From: Actinomycetes bacterium
GTDB taxonomy: Bacteria > Actinomycetota > Coriobacteriia > Anaerosomatales > JAJZPX01
NCBI GenBank assembly: GCA_021811025.1
Contig: JAJZPX010000074.1
Span: forward strand, 1-8,682
Direction of reading: 5' to 3'
Length of the DNA: 8,682 nt
Shown here in pieces: positions 1 through 6,230 of this stretch (the first letter of the stretch is position 1; each line of letters starts with the position of its first letter). The translations under genes were made by a program, and so were the position numbers. A model generated the notes under the pieces. That model made no database searches and had not been told where the DNA came from. It saw only the letters and a list, made by a program, of their open reading frames with translations.

Positions 1-1
1 G

Positions 2-448
2 GACATCATCGCGCAGCTCCTCGCGCGGCGCGTCTCGCTCGGCATCGGGCAGCTCATGCTGCTCGCCGACGCGTTCGTCATGGTGCTGGCGGCGTTCGCG
101 TTCGGGCCGACGCTGGCGCTGTACGGAATCGTCGCCGTGTTCGTCGGCGGCGCCGTGATCGACGTCGTGCAGGAGGGCCTGTCGGTCAACAAGGCTGCGT
201 ACATCATCTCGGACGCCTCGGAGAAGGTCGCCGACGCGATCCTGAGCGAGCTCGGCCGAGGAGCCACGGCGTTCAGGGCGAGGGGCCTCTACACCGGTGC
301 CGACCGCGAGGTCATCTTCACCGTGGTGTCCCGCCGCGAGCTCGACCCGCTCAAGTCGCTCGTGCGCTCCGTCGACCCCACCGCGTTCGTCATCATCACC
401 GACGTCCACGAGGTCCTCGGCGAGGGGTTCGGCAAGTTCGAGCGGTGA
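2..448 (+). CDS. YitT family membrane protein, C-terminal part (DUF161/DUF2179), 5' truncated by the window edge
   Basis: The reading frame is open from base 2 and ends at TGA 446-448, leaving 148 residues of a longer protein (the family is usually about 280-300 residues). The first visible residues (DIIAQLLARR followed by a Gly-rich LGIGQ) match the conserved loop of the YitT membrane domain. Two hydrophobic stretches follow (about residues 19-36 and 37-53 of the visible part), then a soluble domain with the pattern of DUF2179: GLYTG, then VIFTVVSRRELDPLKSLV, then DPTAFVIITDVHEVLGEGF. In this family the cytoplasmic DUF2179 domain is thought to bind a small ligand. The transported or sensed substrate is unknown, so I assign no function. 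It converges on the toxin gene with only 6 bases between the stops and has no obvious link to carbon fixation. Confidence 0.85.
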   Translation, partial: DIIAQLLARRVSLGIGQLMLLADAFVMVLAAFAFGPTLALYGIVAVFVGGAVIDVVQEGLSVNKAAYIISDASEKVADAILSELGRGATAFRARGLYTGADREVIFTVVSRRELDPLKSLVRSVDPTAFVIITDVHEVLGEGFGKFER

Positions 449-454
449 GGGCGG

Positions 455-868
455 CTACAGCAGCCGGATCTCGATGGGCGAGTCGATCCTGGCGAATGCT
501 CGACGATCGGCTGTGACCAGTGGGCACCGCAGCTCCTCTGCGAGGGCAAGGAACAGCGCGTCGTAGATCGAGAGCCCGTGGCGGTACGCGAGGACCCCGC
601 CTGCGTGAAGACGCTCGGATGTGGGCTCGAAGAGCTCGACGTGGGAGAGATCGAGGTTCTCGAGTGCATCGAGAACATCATCCGGCTGATGCTTCGAGTA
701 TCGGAGGGCGTTCGCAAGCTCGACAGGCAGGGACGCCGGTGCGGTGAGGGTGTGCAGGCCGGCGGCCTGGTCTGCGAGGAGCGCGAAGGCCTTCTCCACC
801 GAATCCTCTCCGGCCTGCACGAACCACTTGAACGCGACGGACGTGTCGACGACAACTGAGACGCTCAC
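455..868 (-). CDS. vapC: VapC-type PIN-domain toxin (putative ribonuclease)
   Basis: This is a PIN-domain protein, a family of Mg-dependent RNases that act as toxins of type II toxin-antitoxin modules. From the start I chose (GTG at 868-866, 137 aa) the four acidic residues expected for the active site are all present: D8 in VVVDTSVAFKW, E50 in PVELANAL, D103 in SIYDALFLALAEE, and D121 in VTADRR. The length is normal for VapC. The start overlaps the antitoxin stop as GTGA (868-865) and has a GGTGGA ribosome site just upstream. An in-frame GTG at 877 would add three residues but lacks a good Shine-Dalgarno. The overlap with the upstream antitoxin indicates translational coupling. The RNA target cannot be told from sequence. 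The fold assignment is firm; toxicity is inferred from the family and the gene pair. Confidence 0.9.
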   Translation of the reverse strand: MSVSVVVDTSVAFKWFVQAGEDSVEKAFALLADQAAGLHTLTAPASLPVELANALRYSKHQPDDVLDALENLDLSHVELFEPTSERLHAGGVLAYRHGLSIYDALFLALAEELRCPLVTADRRAFARIDSPIEIRLL

Positions 869-1158
869 GGCTTCCACCCGGGCGGCGTGTCCCGCTCGCG
901 GTCCCTTCGGAGTGTCTCCATCATCTGCTCGAACGTCCCCGGCGGCGCCTTAGCCCCGATCCGGCGAAACGTGGCGATCGCCCGCTCGATATCCTTGCGC
1001 CGGCGCTCCTCGGCCGAGAGGTTGCGCACGTCCGCCACATAGCGCGACGTCGCTTCCGCAACGAAGCCGCTGCGCGAGAGCCCCAGGTCCTTCGCCGCCT
1101 CGTCGATCTCGTCGACGAGGTGCTTCGGAAGCGAGATGTTCACCTTGTAGACCGCCAT
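865..1158 (-). CDS. vapB: VapB-type ribbon-helix-helix antitoxin
   Basis: A 97-residue protein starts at ATG 1158-1156, preceded by GGGGAG (1171-1166 on the - strand) with 7 bases of spacing. The N-terminus reads YKVNISLPKHLVDEIDEAA, then LGLSRSGFVAEATSRYV, the pattern of a CopG/Arc-like ribbon-helix-helix domain: one beta strand (about residues 4-10), then two helices (about 11-22 and 27-41). The remaining half is charged and helical, ending DTPPGWKP, as expected for a toxin-neutralising tail. Antitoxins of this type bind the PIN toxin and repress their own operon. A suitable three-copy operator overlaps the promoter upstream (1173-1204). A longer frame back to 1179 exists, but its start would lie inside the operator and lacks a ribosome site. 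Confidence 0.85.
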   Translation of the reverse strand: MAVYKVNISLPKHLVDEIDEAAKDLGLSRSGFVAEATSRYVADVRNLSAEERRRKDIERAIATFRRIGAKAPPGTFEQMMETLRRDRERDTPPGWKP

Positions 1159-1172
1159 GGGCGAGCTCCCCG

Positions 1173-1204
1173 GATACACCGAAGGGATACACCAGGAGTG
1201 TATC
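1173..1204. promoter_or_regulatory. Probable VapB operator: three GATACAC/GTGTATC half-sites
   Basis: On the + strand GATACAC occurs at 1173-1179 and 1186-1192, and its reverse complement GTGTATC at 1198-1204. The last two form a perfect inverted repeat with 7-base arms and a 5-base spacer. The first two form a direct repeat that extends to GGATACACC, 13 bases apart. Regular spacing of about one helical turn, overlap with the vapB -10 and a downstream ribbon-helix-helix gene are what an autoregulatory toxin-antitoxin operator looks like. The repeats are seen directly; binding by VapB is inferred. Confidence 0.6.
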
Positions 1205-1225
1205 TGCCCGCCGTGAGACGTTCAA
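1197..1225 (-). promoter_or_regulatory. Candidate sigma70-type promoter of the vapBC operon
   Basis: On the - strand TTGAAC (1225-1220) and TACACT (1202-1197) are separated by exactly 17 bases. Each hexamer matches the consensus at 4 of 6 positions. Transcription would start near 1190, giving a leader of about 30 bases before the antitoxin ATG at 1158 with its GGGGAG site. The -10 hexamer lies inside a repeat (GATACACT) that looks like the antitoxin's own operator. This was found by eye. Confidence 0.55.
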
Positions 1226-1230
1226 TTCCT

Positions 1231-1248
1231 GACGGCGCCGTTGCCGTC
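1231..1248. repeat. Short GC-rich palindromes in the vapB-cbbL gap
   Basis: GACGGC (1231-1236) and GCCGTC (1243-1248) form an inverted repeat with a 6-base spacer. It overlaps a perfect 10-base palindrome ACGGCGCCGT (1232-1241). The element lies just upstream of the vapB -35 and about 170 bases upstream of the preferred cbbL start. It could be an operator or hairpin, but in DNA this GC-rich such palindromes also arise by chance. Confidence 0.3.
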
Positions 1249-1325
1249 GCCGTCGCGCTCGTCGCTCGTTGCTCCCCTCCGCCGCCCACCGCCCGCTTGC
1301 CGCCGCTGAACGACCGGCGCTGCCA

Positions 1326-1371
1326 TTGACGGCTCGAAGCGTGTCGAGCGCTTCCCTATGACGCATACACT
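1326..1371 (+). promoter_or_regulatory. Possible cbb operon control site: overlapping inverted repeats and a weak -10
   Basis: Two overlapping inverted repeats lie before the RuBisCO gene: GCTCGA (1332-1337) with TCGAGC (1344-1349), and GAAGCG (1336-1341) with CGCTTC (1349-1354). They share bases, so only one could form at a time if transcribed. TTGACG at 1326-1331 looks like a -35 but has no fitting -10 at 16-19 bases. TACACT at 1366-1371 is identical to the vapB -10 and would place a transcription start near 1378, with a leader of about 37 bases to the GTG at 1415; its own -35 region would then fall inside the inverted repeats. No regulator gene such as cbbR is present in the window. Confidence 0.3.
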
Positions 1372-1402
1372 CGGCAGCAATCCGAAGTGGCCGCCCGGGA
1401 TC

Positions 1403-1408
1403 GAGGAG
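1403..1408 (+). promoter_or_regulatory. Ribosome binding site that decides the cbbL start
   Basis: GAGGAG lies 6 bases before GTG 1415-1417. The upstream in-frame ATG at 1358 has no Shine-Dalgarno (GAGCGCTTCCCT precedes it), whereas every other gene of this operon has one at 5-10 bases. This favours the GTG start. Confidence 0.6.
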
Positions 1409-1414
1409 CCAGCC

Positions 1415-2860
1415 GTGGACGACACGACCGCACGCGACCGCTACGCCGCAGGCGTCATGAAGTACGCCCAGATGGGCTACTGGCAGCCGGACTACGAGCC
1501 CGCGGACACGGACGTCCTCGCCGTCTTCCGAATCACGCCGCAGGAGGGCGTCGATCCCGAGGAAGCGGCCGCCGCGGTGGCGGGGGAGAGCTCGACCGCC
1601 ACGTGGACGGTCGTGTGGACCGATCGCCTGACCGCGCACGAGGCGTATCAGGCGAAGGCGTACCGCGTCGAGCCGGTGCCCGGCGCCGAGGGCCAGTACT
1701 TCGCCTACATCGCGTACGACATCGAGCTGTTCGAGCCGGGCTCGATCACGAACATGACGGCGTCGATCATCGGCAACGTCCACGGCTTCAAGCCAGTGAA
1801 GGCCCTGCGCCTCGAGGACATGCGAATCCCGACCGCGCTGGTCACGACGTTCCCTGGGCCACCGAACGGGATCGTGGTGGAGCGCGAGCGGCTCGACAAG
1901 TTCGGCCGGCCGCTCCTCGGCGCCACCGTGAAGCCCAAGCTCGGGCTGTCCGGCAAGAACTACGGCCGAGTGGTGTACGAGGCGCTGCGCGGCGGGCTCG
2001 ACTTCACGAAGGACGACGAGAACATCAACTCGCAGAGCTTCATGAACTGGCGCGACCGGTTCCTGCACGCGATGGAGGCCGTGAACAAGGCCGAGGCGGC
2101 TACCGGCGAGGTGAAGGGTCACTATCTCAACGTGAGCGCAGCGACGATGGAGGACATGTACGAGCGCGCGGAGTTCGCGCGCGAGCTCGGCAGCGTCGTC
2201 ATCATGATCGACCTGGTCATCGGCTACACCGCCATCCAATCGATGTCGAACTGGGCGCGGCGCAACGGGATGTTGCTGCACATGCACCGCGCGAGCCACT
2301 CGACGTTCACGCGACAGAAGACGCACGGGGTGAGCTTCCGCGTCTTGTGCAAGTGGCTGCGCCTGGCGGGCTGCGACCACCTGCACGCGGGCACGGTCGT
2401 CGGCAAGCTCGAGGGCGACAAGGAGTCCGTCCTCGGTTTCTACGACGTGCTGCGGGAGCGGCATAACGACGCGAACATGACGCGCGGGCTGTTCTTCGAC
2501 CAGGACTGGGTGGGGCTGCACAAGGTGATGCCGGTGGCGTCGGGCGGCATCCACGCCGGCCAGATGCACGAGCTGGTCGACCTCTTCGGCGACGACTGCG
2601 TGCTGCAGTTCGGCGGCGGCACGATCGGCCATCCCGAGGGCATCGCGCAGGGCGCTACCGCGAACCGCGTCGCGCTCGAGGCGGTCGTGAAGGCGCGCAA
2701 CGAGGGGCGCGACCTTCTCGCCGAGGGGCCGCGCATCCTTGCCGACGCCGCGAAGTCGTGCCGGCCGCTCCGCGCCGCCCTCGACACGTGGGGCGGCGTC
2801 ACCTTCGAGTACGCGTCCACCGACACCCTCGACGTCGTCCCGACGCCGACCTCGATCTAA
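1415..2860 (+). CDS. cbbL: Ribulose-1,5-bisphosphate carboxylase/oxygenase large subunit, red-type form I
   Basis: This is the catalytic subunit of RuBisCO, which carboxylates RuBP to two 3-phosphoglycerates. With the GTG start it has 481 residues, close to the 485-488 usual for red-type form I. An ATG at 1358 would add 19 residues that use codons rare in this genome (ACA, AAT, CCA). Active-site residues are in place: E58, T63, W64 and N121; K173 and K175 in TVKPKLG; the carbamylated lysine K199 with D201 and E202 in GLDFTKDDENINSQ; H291 and R292; H324; loop-6 K331 in GTVVGKLEGD; S376 in ASGGIH; GGG 400-402. Stretches such as RYAAGVMKYAQMGYW and AGESSTATWTVVWTDRLTA, the CbbX partner gene and the CbbS tail place it in the form IC/ID group, not the green type. 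Odd points are His at 123, where Phe is usual (GNVHGFK), and Ser-294 in HRASHST, where Gly is usual. The C-terminal tail (DVVPTPTSI), on which CbbX acts, is present. GGAGG for cbbS abuts the stop codon. Confidence 0.97.
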   Translation: MDDTTARDRYAAGVMKYAQMGYWQPDYEPADTDVLAVFRITPQEGVDPEEAAAAVAGESSTATWTVVWTDRLTAHEAYQAKAYRVEPVPGAEGQYFAYIAYDIELFEPGSITNMTASIIGNVHGFKPVKALRLEDMRIPTALVTTFPGPPNGIVVERERLDKFGRPLLGATVKPKLGLSGKNYGRVVYEALRGGLDFTKDDENINSQSFMNWRDRFLHAMEAVNKAEAATGEVKGHYLNVSAATMEDMYERAEFARELGSVVIMIDLVIGYTAIQSMSNWARRNGMLLHMHRASHSTFTRQKTHGVSFRVLCKWLRLAGCDHLHAGTVVGKLEGDKESVLGFYDVLRERHNDANMTRGLFFDQDWVGLHKVMPVASGGIHAGQMHELVDLFGDDCVLQFGGGTIGHPEGIAQGATANRVALEAVVKARNEGRDLLAEGPRILADAAKSCRPLRAALDTWGGVTFEYASTDTLDVVPTPTSI

Positions 2861-2871
2861 GGAGGCCCGCC

Positions 2872-3303
2872 ATGAGGATCACGCAGGGCACGTTCAGCTT
2901 CCTCCCCGATCTCACCGAGGACGAGGTCCGCGCGCAGCTCGAGTACTGCCTCGAGCACGGATGGGCGGTCTCGGTCGAGCATACGGACGACCCACACCCT
3001 CGCAACACGTACTGGGAGATGTGGGACCTGCCGATGTTCGACCTCGCCGACGCCGTCGGCGTCATGGAGGAGATCCGGGCGTGCGGCGCCGCGCATCCGG
3101 ACGCGTACGTGCGAGTCAACGCGTTCGACGCTTCGCGCGGGGTCGAGTCCGTCGCGCTGAGCTTCATCGTGCAGCGTCCGGCCGAGGAGCCCGGGTTCCA
3201 CCTGCAGCGGCAGGAGGGGCCGGACCGCACGCAGCGCTACAGCATCGTGAGCTACGCCGTCGAGCGGGGGCCGGAGGGCGAGAGATATGGCACCCGCGGA
3301 TGA
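2872..3303 (+). CDS. cbbS: RuBisCO small subunit, red type
   Basis: The 143-residue small subunit completes the L8S8 form I holoenzyme. The ATG at 2872 follows GGAGG (2861-2865) with 6 bases of spacing. It opens MRITQGTFSFLPDLT, the standard red-type N-terminus, followed by HTDDPHPRNTYWEMW (residues 37-51), which contains the conserved RNTYWEMW, then VRVNAFDASRG (80-90) and SFIVQRP (97-103). Residues from about 115 to the end (RYSIVSYAVERGPEGERY) are the C-terminal beta-hairpin extension that is typical of red-type small subunits and lines the central channel. Green-type subunits lack it. The last 17 bases overlap the start of cbbX. Confidence 0.96.
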   Translation: MRITQGTFSFLPDLTEDEVRAQLEYCLEHGWAVSVEHTDDPHPRNTYWEMWDLPMFDLADAVGVMEEIRACGAAHPDAYVRVNAFDASRGVESVALSFIVQRPAEEPGFHLQRQEGPDRTQRYSIVSYAVERGPEGERYGTRG

Positions 3304-4228
3304 CACCCGCGACACGCAGCTGACGCCGGTCGAGGAGACGCGGGTCGACCTCGGCGCCGAGTTCGAGGCGTCAGGCATCGGCGAGGTGCTCGACGCGCTC
3401 GACCGCGACCTCGTCGGCCTCACGCCCGTGAAGCGCCGCGTGCGCGAGATCGCCGCGCTGCTGCTCGTCGAGCGCGTACGCGACCGCATGGGGCTCGCGG
3501 CCGAGCCGCCGTCGCTGCATATGAGCTTCACCGGCAACCCCGGCACGGGCAAGACCACCGTCGCGATGCGGATGGCGGAAATACTGCATCGCCTCGGCTA
3601 CGTCCGCAAGGGCCACGTCGTGGCAGTCACGCGCGACGACCTCGTCGGCCAGTACATCGGCCACACGGCGCCGAAGACGAAGGATGTGCTGAAGCGGGCC
3701 ATGGGCGGCGTGCTGTTCATCGACGAGGCGTACTACCTGCACCGCCCGGAGAACGAGAAGGACTACGGGCAGGAGGCCATCGAGATCCTGCTGCAGGTGA
3801 TGGAGAACCAGCGCGACGACCTCGTCGTCGTCCTCGCCGGCTACAAGGACCGGATGGACGACTTCTTCACCTCCAACCCCGGCATCGGCTCTCGGATCGC
3901 GCACCACGTCGAGTTCCCCGACTACACGGACGAGGAGCTGCTCGCGATCGCGGAGAAGATGCTGGCCGAGTGGAACTACCGCTTCGACCCCGCGGGCGAG
4001 GCGGCCTTCGCGGAGTACCTGCATGCGCGGCGGGCGCAGCCGCACTTCGCGAACGCGCGCAGCGTGCGCAACGCGCTCGACCGCATGCGCATGCGCCAGG
4101 CGCTGCGGCTGTTCGAGCAGCGCGGGCGCGAGCTGACGGCCGAGGACCTGAGCGTCATCCGCGAGCCCGAGGTGCGCGCGAGCCGCGTGTTCGCTATCGA
4201 GGCCGGAACCGACAGCGAAGGAGCGTGA
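3287..4228 (+). CDS. cbbX: CbbX, AAA+ red-type RuBisCO activase
   Basis: CbbX remodels RuBisCO that is blocked by tight-binding sugar phosphates by pulling on the C-terminal tail of CbbL, driven by ATP. RuBP acts as an allosteric effector in the characterised enzyme. The 313-residue length is normal. Visible parts are an N-terminal helical region with LVGLTPVKRRVREIAALLLVE (about 42-62), Walker A GNPGTGKT (83-90), the pore-loop sequence LVGQYIGHTAPKT (119-131) with the aromatic Y123, Walker B VLFIDEAYYL (142-151), LAGYKDRMDDFF, and the arginine-finger region NPGIGSRIAHH (197-207). The ATG at 3287 has GGAGGG at 3273-3278 inside cbbS. The 17-base overlap with cbbS suggests coupled translation. 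Its presence next to cbbLS independently supports the red-type assignment. Confidence 0.95.
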   Translation: MAPADDTRDTQLTPVEETRVDLGAEFEASGIGEVLDALDRDLVGLTPVKRRVREIAALLLVERVRDRMGLAAEPPSLHMSFTGNPGTGKTTVAMRMAEILHRLGYVRKGHVVAVTRDDLVGQYIGHTAPKTKDVLKRAMGGVLFIDEAYYLHRPENEKDYGQEAIEILLQVMENQRDDLVVVLAGYKDRMDDFFTSNPGIGSRIAHHVEFPDYTDEELLAIAEKMLAEWNYRFDPAGEAAFAEYLHARRAQPHFANARSVRNALDRMRMRQALRLFEQRGRELTAEDLSVIREPEVRASRVFAIEAGTDSEGA

Positions 4229-4233
4229 GAAGG

Positions 4234-5304
4234 ATGCTGTTGACGAACCGGGCAACCCTCACCCAGTACCTGATCGAGACGAGGCGGCGGCACCCCGAGG
4301 CCACCGGCGAGTTCAACGACCTCATCCTGCAGGTCGCGCAGGCGTGCAAGGGCATCGCGCGCAAGGTCGCGCACGGCGCGCTCACCGGCGCGCTCGGCGC
4401 CGTCGAGGGGACCAACATCCAGGGCGAGGACCAGAAGCGCCTCGACGTGCTCGCGAACGAGATATTCGTGCGCACGACCGAATGGGCGGGAGCCGTCTCG
4501 GGAGTCGCGTCCGAGGAGATGGAGCATCCTCGCCCGGTGCCGAAGGAGTACCCGCGCGGCAAGTACCTCCTGGTCTTCGACCCGCTCGACGGCTCGAGCA
4601 ACATCGACACGAACGTGGCCGTCGGCAGCGTCTTCTCGATCCTGCGCGCCCCTCGTCCGGGGAAGGACCCGAAGGTCGCGGACTTCCTGCAGCCCGGGAT
4701 GGAGCAGGTCGGCGCGGGGTACGCGATCTACGGGCCCTCCACGATGCTCGTGCTCACCGTCGGCCACGGCGTCGTCGGCTTCACGCTCGACCCCGAGCTC
4801 GGCGACTTCTTCCTCAGCCATCCCGACCTGCGGATCCCGGAGTGCGCATGCGAGTTCGCCATCAACGCCTCCAACAGCCGGCACTGGGAGCCGCCGGTGA
4901 AGCGCTACGTCGAGGAGTGCCTCGCCGGCGCTACCGGCCCTCGCGCGAAGGACTTCAACATGCGCTGGATCGCCTCGCTTGTGGCTGAGACGCACCGCAT
5001 CCTCACGCGCGGCGGCGTCTTCCTGTACCCGCGGGACTCGCGCAGCGACAAGCCGGGCCGCCTGCGCCTGCTGTACGAGTGCAACCCGATCGGCATGGTG
5101 ATCGAGCAGGCAGGCGGGCGGGCGAGCACGGGCGAGGCGCGGGTGCTCGAGGTGAAGCCGGAGTCGCTGCACCAGCGCATCGGGTTCGTGTTCGGCTCGG
5201 CCGAGGAGGTCGAGCTCATCGAGCGGTACCACCGCGAGGGCGCGGCGCCCGAGCTCGACACGCCGCTGTTCCACCAGCGCGGCCTGTTCAGGCAGCCGGC
5301 GTAA
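4234..5304 (+). CDS. cbbF: Fructose-1,6-bisphosphatase, class I
   Basis: This enzyme hydrolyses fructose-1,6-bisphosphate to fructose-6-phosphate in the regenerative phase; relatives in proteobacterial cbb operons can also act on sedoheptulose bisphosphate, which cannot be told here. The protein has 356 residues. Class I FBPase motifs are NIQGEDQKRLDVLAN (61-75), metal-binding SEE (93-95), the signature FDPLDGSSNID (115-125), YGPSTMLVLT (166-175), KDFNMRWIASLVAE (239-252) with R244, GGVFLYP (260-266), and LYECNPIGMVIEQAGG (280-295) with the catalytic-type E282. The tail TPLFHQRGLFR resembles the ending of proteobacterial class I enzymes. The ATG follows the cbbX stop by 5 bases, with AAGGAG at 4218-4223. 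A longer in-frame extension upstream lies inside cbbX and is not coding. Confidence 0.95.
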   Translation: MLLTNRATLTQYLIETRRRHPEATGEFNDLILQVAQACKGIARKVAHGALTGALGAVEGTNIQGEDQKRLDVLANEIFVRTTEWAGAVSGVASEEMEHPRPVPKEYPRGKYLLVFDPLDGSSNIDTNVAVGSVFSILRAPRPGKDPKVADFLQPGMEQVGAGYAIYGPSTMLVLTVGHGVVGFTLDPELGDFFLSHPDLRIPECACEFAINASNSRHWEPPVKRYVEECLAGATGPRAKDFNMRWIASLVAETHRILTRGGVFLYPRDSRSDKPGRLRLLYECNPIGMVIEQAGGRASTGEARVLEVKPESLHQRIGFVFGSAEEVELIERYHREGAAPELDTPLFHQRGLFRQPA

Positions 5305-5323
5305 GACGCGAAGGAGTCGACAG

Positions 5324-6208
5324 GTGTCCGAGAAGCATCCCATCATCGCCATAACCGGCAGCTCCGGCGCGGGGACCACGACCGTGCAGCGCACGTTCGA
5401 GCAGATATTCCGTCGAGAGGGCATCAACGCGGCCGTCGTCGAGGGCGACAGCTTCCATCGCTACGACCGCAAGGAGATGGCGGCGCTGATGGTCGAGGAT
5501 CACGGCAACGGCGGCCACCTGTCGCACTTCGGGCCGGAGGCGAACCTGTTCGACAAGATCGAGGAGCTGTTCCGCACGTACGCCGAGACCGGGACCGGCA
5601 AGCACCGCTACTACCTTCATAACGCGGACGAGGCCGAGCCGTTCGGCCAGGAGCCCGGGACGTTCACCCAATGGGAGGACATCCCGCAAGACACGGACTT
5701 CCTCTTCTACGAGGGGCTGCACGGCGGCGTCGTGTGCGAGGGAGTGGACTGCGCGCGCTACCCCGACCTGCTGATCGGCGTCGTGCCCGTCGTCAACCTC
5801 GAGTGGATCCAGAAGATCAACCGCGACTGCCGCTACCGCGGCTACTCCGTCGAGGCGGTCACCGACGTCATCCTGCGCCGCATGCACGACTACACCCACT
5901 ACATCTGCCCGCAGTTCTCGCACACGCACGTGAACTTCCAGCGCGTGCCGCTCGTCGACACGTCCAACCCGTTCATCTCGCGCGACATCCCCTCGCCCGA
6001 CGAGTCGATGCTCGTCATCCGCTTTCGCGACCCGAAGGGCATCGACTTCCCGTACCTGCTGTCGATGCTGCACGACTCGTTCATGTCGCGGGCGAACACG
6101 ATCGTCGCGCCCGGGGGAAAGATGGACCTCGCGATGCAGCTGATCTTCACCCCGTTCATCTGGCGCATGGCGGAGCGCCGCAGGAAGGCCCTGGCTCGGT
6201 CGGTGTGA
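5324..6208 (+). CDS. cbbP: Phosphoribulokinase, class I (proteobacterial type)
   Basis: Phosphoribulokinase makes RuBP from ribulose-5-phosphate and ATP, the step unique to the CBB cycle besides RuBisCO. The 294-residue length and sequence match the bacterial class I enzyme, not the longer plant/cyanobacterial class II. Visible are the P-loop GSSGAGTT (12-19), catalytic-base D42 in EGDSFHR, H99, the Walker-B-like Glu E130 in LFYEGLHGG, and K164, R167, D168, R172, R185 and R186 in NLEWIQKINRD...RRMHDY. These are offset by one from the residues studied in the Rhodobacter enzyme. Enzymes of this class are typically octameric and activated by NADH. The start is GTG 5324 with AAGGAG at 5311-5316, 19 bases after the FBPase stop. 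Confidence 0.96.
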   Translation: MSEKHPIIAITGSSGAGTTTVQRTFEQIFRREGINAAVVEGDSFHRYDRKEMAALMVEDHGNGGHLSHFGPEANLFDKIEELFRTYAETGTGKHRYYLHNADEAEPFGQEPGTFTQWEDIPQDTDFLFYEGLHGGVVCEGVDCARYPDLLIGVVPVVNLEWIQKINRDCRYRGYSVEAVTDVILRRMHDYTHYICPQFSHTHVNFQRVPLVDTSNPFISRDIPSPDESMLVIRFRDPKGIDFPYLLSMLHDSFMSRANTIVAPGGKMDLAMQLIFTPFIWRMAERRRKALARSV

Positions 6209-6230
6209 CGAAGGCTCGAGAGGAGACGAG

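Noticed and set aside
452..466. Hairpin CGGCT-acagc-AGCCG between the convergent yitT and vapC stops, as a bidirectional terminator
   Set aside because: The stem is only 5 bp and there is no T-tract on either strand; too weak to call.
1237..1300. GCCGTC/CGTCGC-like repeated triplets in the vapB-cbbL gap as a tandem repeat or CRISPR-like element
   Set aside because: The units are short, irregular and explained by GC-rich composition; no true repeat-spacer pattern is present.
1326..1331. TTGACG as the -35 of a cbb promoter
   Set aside because: No AT-rich -10 lies 16-19 bases downstream (the sequence there is CGCTTC-like), so it cannot be paired with confidence.
950..2632. A 560-codon open frame on the - strand, antisense to most of cbbL
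   Set aside because: It has no recognisable domain and a low-complexity Arg/His/Val/Ala-rich composition, and it arises from the third-position GC bias of cbbL on the opposite strand. It also overlaps vapB.
3875..3907. Possible loss of an arginine in the CbbX arginine-finger region (NPGIGSR)
   Set aside because: The key Arg after the Ser is present, and variation at the preceding positions is, as I recall, seen in other CbbX proteins; not strong enough to call a defect.
3976..5427. A 483-codon open frame on the - strand across cbbX, cbbF and cbbP
   Set aside because: Its composition is that of an antisense shadow, it has no family motif, and three confidently identified genes occupy the + strand.
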